DNA of 64,000 nt from Nitrobacter winogradskyi Nb-255 (GTDB taxonomy: Bacteria > Pseudomonadota > Alphaproteobacteria > Rhizobiales > Xanthobacteraceae). The translations under genes were made by a program, and so were the position numbers. Position 1 is the first letter of the stretch. Each line of letters begins with the position of its first letter. Under the pieces are notes generated by a model that was not told the origin of the DNA, did no database searches, and saw only the letters and a program-made list of their open reading frames with translations. The DNA lies in contig NC_007406.1 in the NCBI RefSeq assembly GCF_000012725.1, positions 3,066,001 to 3,130,000 on the forward strand, in the 5' to 3' direction. This document shows positions 62,362-64,000 of the stretch, one piece after another.

Positions 62362-63033
62362 TCATTCCGGCTCGCGTTCAAACGTCAGGATGAGATTGTT
62401 GGCGGGCATATCGGTGATCTCCGCGAGCGTCAGGCCATTGTGCTTCGCCAGCGCCGCGACCTCGTCAATGTCGCGCACGCCCCACTCGGGATCGGTGTTG
62501 CGAAGACCGGCGTCGAACGCCTCGTTGCTCGGCGCGGTATGCCGCCCGTCCCGCTTGAACGGTCCATAGAGAAACAGCCGTCCATCCGGGCGCAGACAGT
62601 GCGCGGCGCCCGCGAACAGACCCTCGGCGACACGCCACGGCGCGATATGGATCACATTGGCGCAGAATACCGCGAGCAGCGCGCCGGGCCTCTCGCTCAT
62701 TTCCGCCAATTGCCCTGGGTTCGACAGGTCGATCCGCCGGGGTGGCCGGACGTTGGCGAGGTTCTCGCGGGCGGTCCACGCCGCGATGCTGCGGAGATGA
62801 TGGTCGTTGAGATCGGTCGGCCACCAGGTGACGCCGGGCGAGTGCCGCGCAAAGAAAACGACGTGCTGCCCAGTGCCGCTGCCGGCCTCGAGCACATCGC
62901 CTGTCTTGCCGCGCAGGAATTTTTCGAGAACCGTCCAGATCGCGACATGGTTGCGGTGAAACGCCGCCGCGTCGAGGCGGTCATCGGCTGTCCACGGCCG
63001 GCGGTCGTTGCCGATGTCAGGGTTGTCGGCCAT
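62362..63033 (-). CDS. DUF938 SAM-dependent methyltransferase-like protein
   Basis: This 223-residue protein starts at ATG 63033, after GAAAGG. The SAM-binding motif is DVLEAGSGTGQHVVFFARHS, followed by VTWWPTDLNDHHLRSIAAW, VFCANVIHIAPWRVAEGLFA and GRLFLYGPFKRDGRHTAPSN. It ends NNLILTFEREP. The family is widespread and its substrate is unknown. It is convergent with the binding-protein gene. Confidence 0.9.
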   Translation of the reverse strand: MADNPDIGNDRRPWTADDRLDAAAFHRNHVAIWTVLEKFLRGKTGDVLEAGSGTGQHVVFFARHSPGVTWWPTDLNDHHLRSIAAWTARENLANVRPPRRIDLSNPGQLAEMSERPGALLAVFCANVIHIAPWRVAEGLFAGAAHCLRPDGRLFLYGPFKRDGRHTAPSNEAFDAGLRNTDPEWGVRDIDEVAALAKHNGLTLAEITDMPANNLILTFEREPE

Positions 63034-63379
63034 GAGACGTTGCCTTTCATTCCGGCGCAATGCCTGCACGCTCGCCGATGACGGCGGCGAGGTCGCGGTG
63101 CGAGGAGCGACACGGATCCAGGATGCGGACCGTGAAGACGGAGATCAAGCCCGAATCACGACTCCGCAGTCTCGCGCTACTGCCCTTGGAGGGACGGCTG
63201 GAGAAACTCCTCGAATCCCCGACCGGAAGCTTGCCAAAGGCAAGGCGCGCGACGTACGCTATCATTACCGGTGTTCTCCGAACTGCTCGGGCGATCCTGC
63301 GATGGGATTTGCCCGGGAATCTGCACGCGCCTGAGCAGCAATGCGTGCGACAGGATCGCGACGACCACAGGAGGTATTT
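63034..63379. other. Intergenic, no gene supported
   Basis: Several overlapping frames exist on both strands, but none has a start, composition or motif that I trust. AGGAGGT at 63369-63375 is the ribosome-binding site of the DsrE-like gene. Confidence 0.4.
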
Positions 63380-63850
63380 ATGCGTCATATCATTGCCGCG
63401 GCGGGACTGCTGATTGCATTCACCTCGCATGGCTTCGCCACCGAGTCGCAACCCGTCGACACTCAACCTCCCGAGCCGCAACATCGCCTTGTGATCCAGG
63501 TCGACCACAACGATCGGCACACCATGGACTTCGCACTGACCAACGCCACCGACGTAATCGAATACTATCGCGGCCTTGATCAGACCGTGGCCGTCGAAAT
63601 CATGGCGTGCGGCCCGGGCCTCCATATGCTCCGAATAGACACCTCGCCTGTGAAGGAGCGCATCAAGCGTATCCGGGAAAGCGCATCCCCCAGCAGGATC
63701 CAGTTCTCTGCCTGCAACAACACCAAGGAGAACATGGAGAAAAAGGAAGGCCGTCCGCTCGAAATGCTGCCGGGAACGATGATCGTGCCTTTGGGCGTGG
63801 TGCGGCTGTTGGAGTTGCAGGAGAAGGGTTGGAGCTACGTGCGGCCGTGA
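63380..63850 (+). CDS. Exported DsrE/DsrF-like protein
   Basis: This 156-residue protein starts at ATG 63380, four bases after a perfect AGGAGGT. A signal peptide (MRHIIAAAGLLIAFTSHGFA) precedes a DsrE-type core: HRLVIQVDHNDRHTMDFALT, VAVEIMACGPGLHMLR and IQFSACNNTKENM with a conserved-type Cys, then MIVPLGVVRLLELQEKGWSY. Periplasmic DsrE-like proteins are linked to sulfur relay or stress; the exact role is not known. Confidence 0.85.
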   Translation: MRHIIAAAGLLIAFTSHGFATESQPVDTQPPEPQHRLVIQVDHNDRHTMDFALTNATDVIEYYRGLDQTVAVEIMACGPGLHMLRIDTSPVKERIKRIRESASPSRIQFSACNNTKENMEKKEGRPLEMLPGTMIVPLGVVRLLELQEKGWSYVRP

Positions 63851-63892
63851 CCAGCCGCTGACTGTGATGTCCCGAAGCGCTCCCTAGAGCCT

Positions 63893-64000
63893 TTCTGTTT
63901 CCGATAGAATCAGAAGCGGACCCTATAATTTTGATTCGACGCGTTTTCTTCACACGAACCGGATTCCATCCTTAGGGCTCAAGCCCGAGGACATGCTTCG
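63893..64000 (+). repeat. Composite extragenic repeat, cut by window end
   Basis: ATCAGAAGCGGACCC, then GACGCGTTTTCTTCACACGA and GGGCTCAAGCCCGAGGACAT, in the same order as the full copy at 49141-49270 (there on the minus strand). Confidence 0.7.

Overview
The window reads like a chromosome segment of an alphaproteobacterium of the Hyphomicrobiales, most likely the Bradyrhizobium/Nitrobacter/Rhodopseudomonas group. The evidence is high GC throughout, a complete tRNA-Ser(GGA), Bradyrhizobium-type housekeeping proteins (NrdAB, MetE, FecIRA, DsrE, DUF938), a composite extragenic repeat, and many insertion sequences. The genus is an inference and I did not identify the strain.

Layout. 0-3.1 kb: a minus-strand operon of a three-Cys-motif (TCM) protein, its partner TcmP (frameshifted) and a DUF3883 protein, preceded by tRNA-Ser. 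3.2-6.2 kb: a scrapyard of an IS481 piece, glycosyltransferase and GNAT stubs, a frameshifted serine recombinase joined to an IS21 IstB tail, and a quinone-oxidoreductase stub. 6.9-13.8 kb: a broken PAS-GGDEF protein, a two-barrel outer-membrane protein, a secreted caspase-like protein and a small exported protein. 13.9-27.9 kb: remains of an integrative/conjugative element (relaxase RlxS, TraG stub, large ParB-like protein, DUF932 scrap, DnaE2 stub), hit by IS630 and IS481 and carrying nhaA with a glycosyltransferase, an AbiEi-like gene and a TacAT toxin-antitoxin pair. 28-45 kb: an IS5 element, then a defence-like accessory island. It holds a SIR2/P-loop NTPase gene cut by an IS3 copy, hipBA with an array of palindromic operators, a metallo-beta-lactamase / E2 / E1-JAB ubiquitin-like conjugation cluster, membrane proteins, and a three-gene ATP-grasp locus with a small acidic-tailed candidate precursor peptide. 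Three IS3-family copies lie in and around it. 45-64 kb: ordinary chromosome with FecA-FecR-FecI, a MarR/VOC pair, nrdB-nrdA, queH, metE, an L,D-transpeptidase, an orphan amino-acid binding protein, a DUF938 protein and a DsrE-like protein.

How genes work together. The clearest functional unit is at 52-60 kb. A class I ribonucleotide reductase and MetE are each preceded by a cobalamin riboswitch, and queH, the cobalamin-independent epoxyqueuosine reductase, lies between them. All three replace B12-dependent enzymes (NrdJ, MetH, QueG), so the locus looks like a B12-sparing cluster. NrdB has Phe where the radical Tyr normally sits, the signature of class Ic Mn/Fe reductases. The most novel-looking accessory loci are the ATP-grasp/precursor/membrane operon (41.3-43.2 kb) and the MBL-E2-E1/JAB cluster (37.1-40.4 kb).

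Caveat: many accessory genes carry single-base frameshifts. These may be real decay or sequencing error, and I cannot tell which from the sequence alone.
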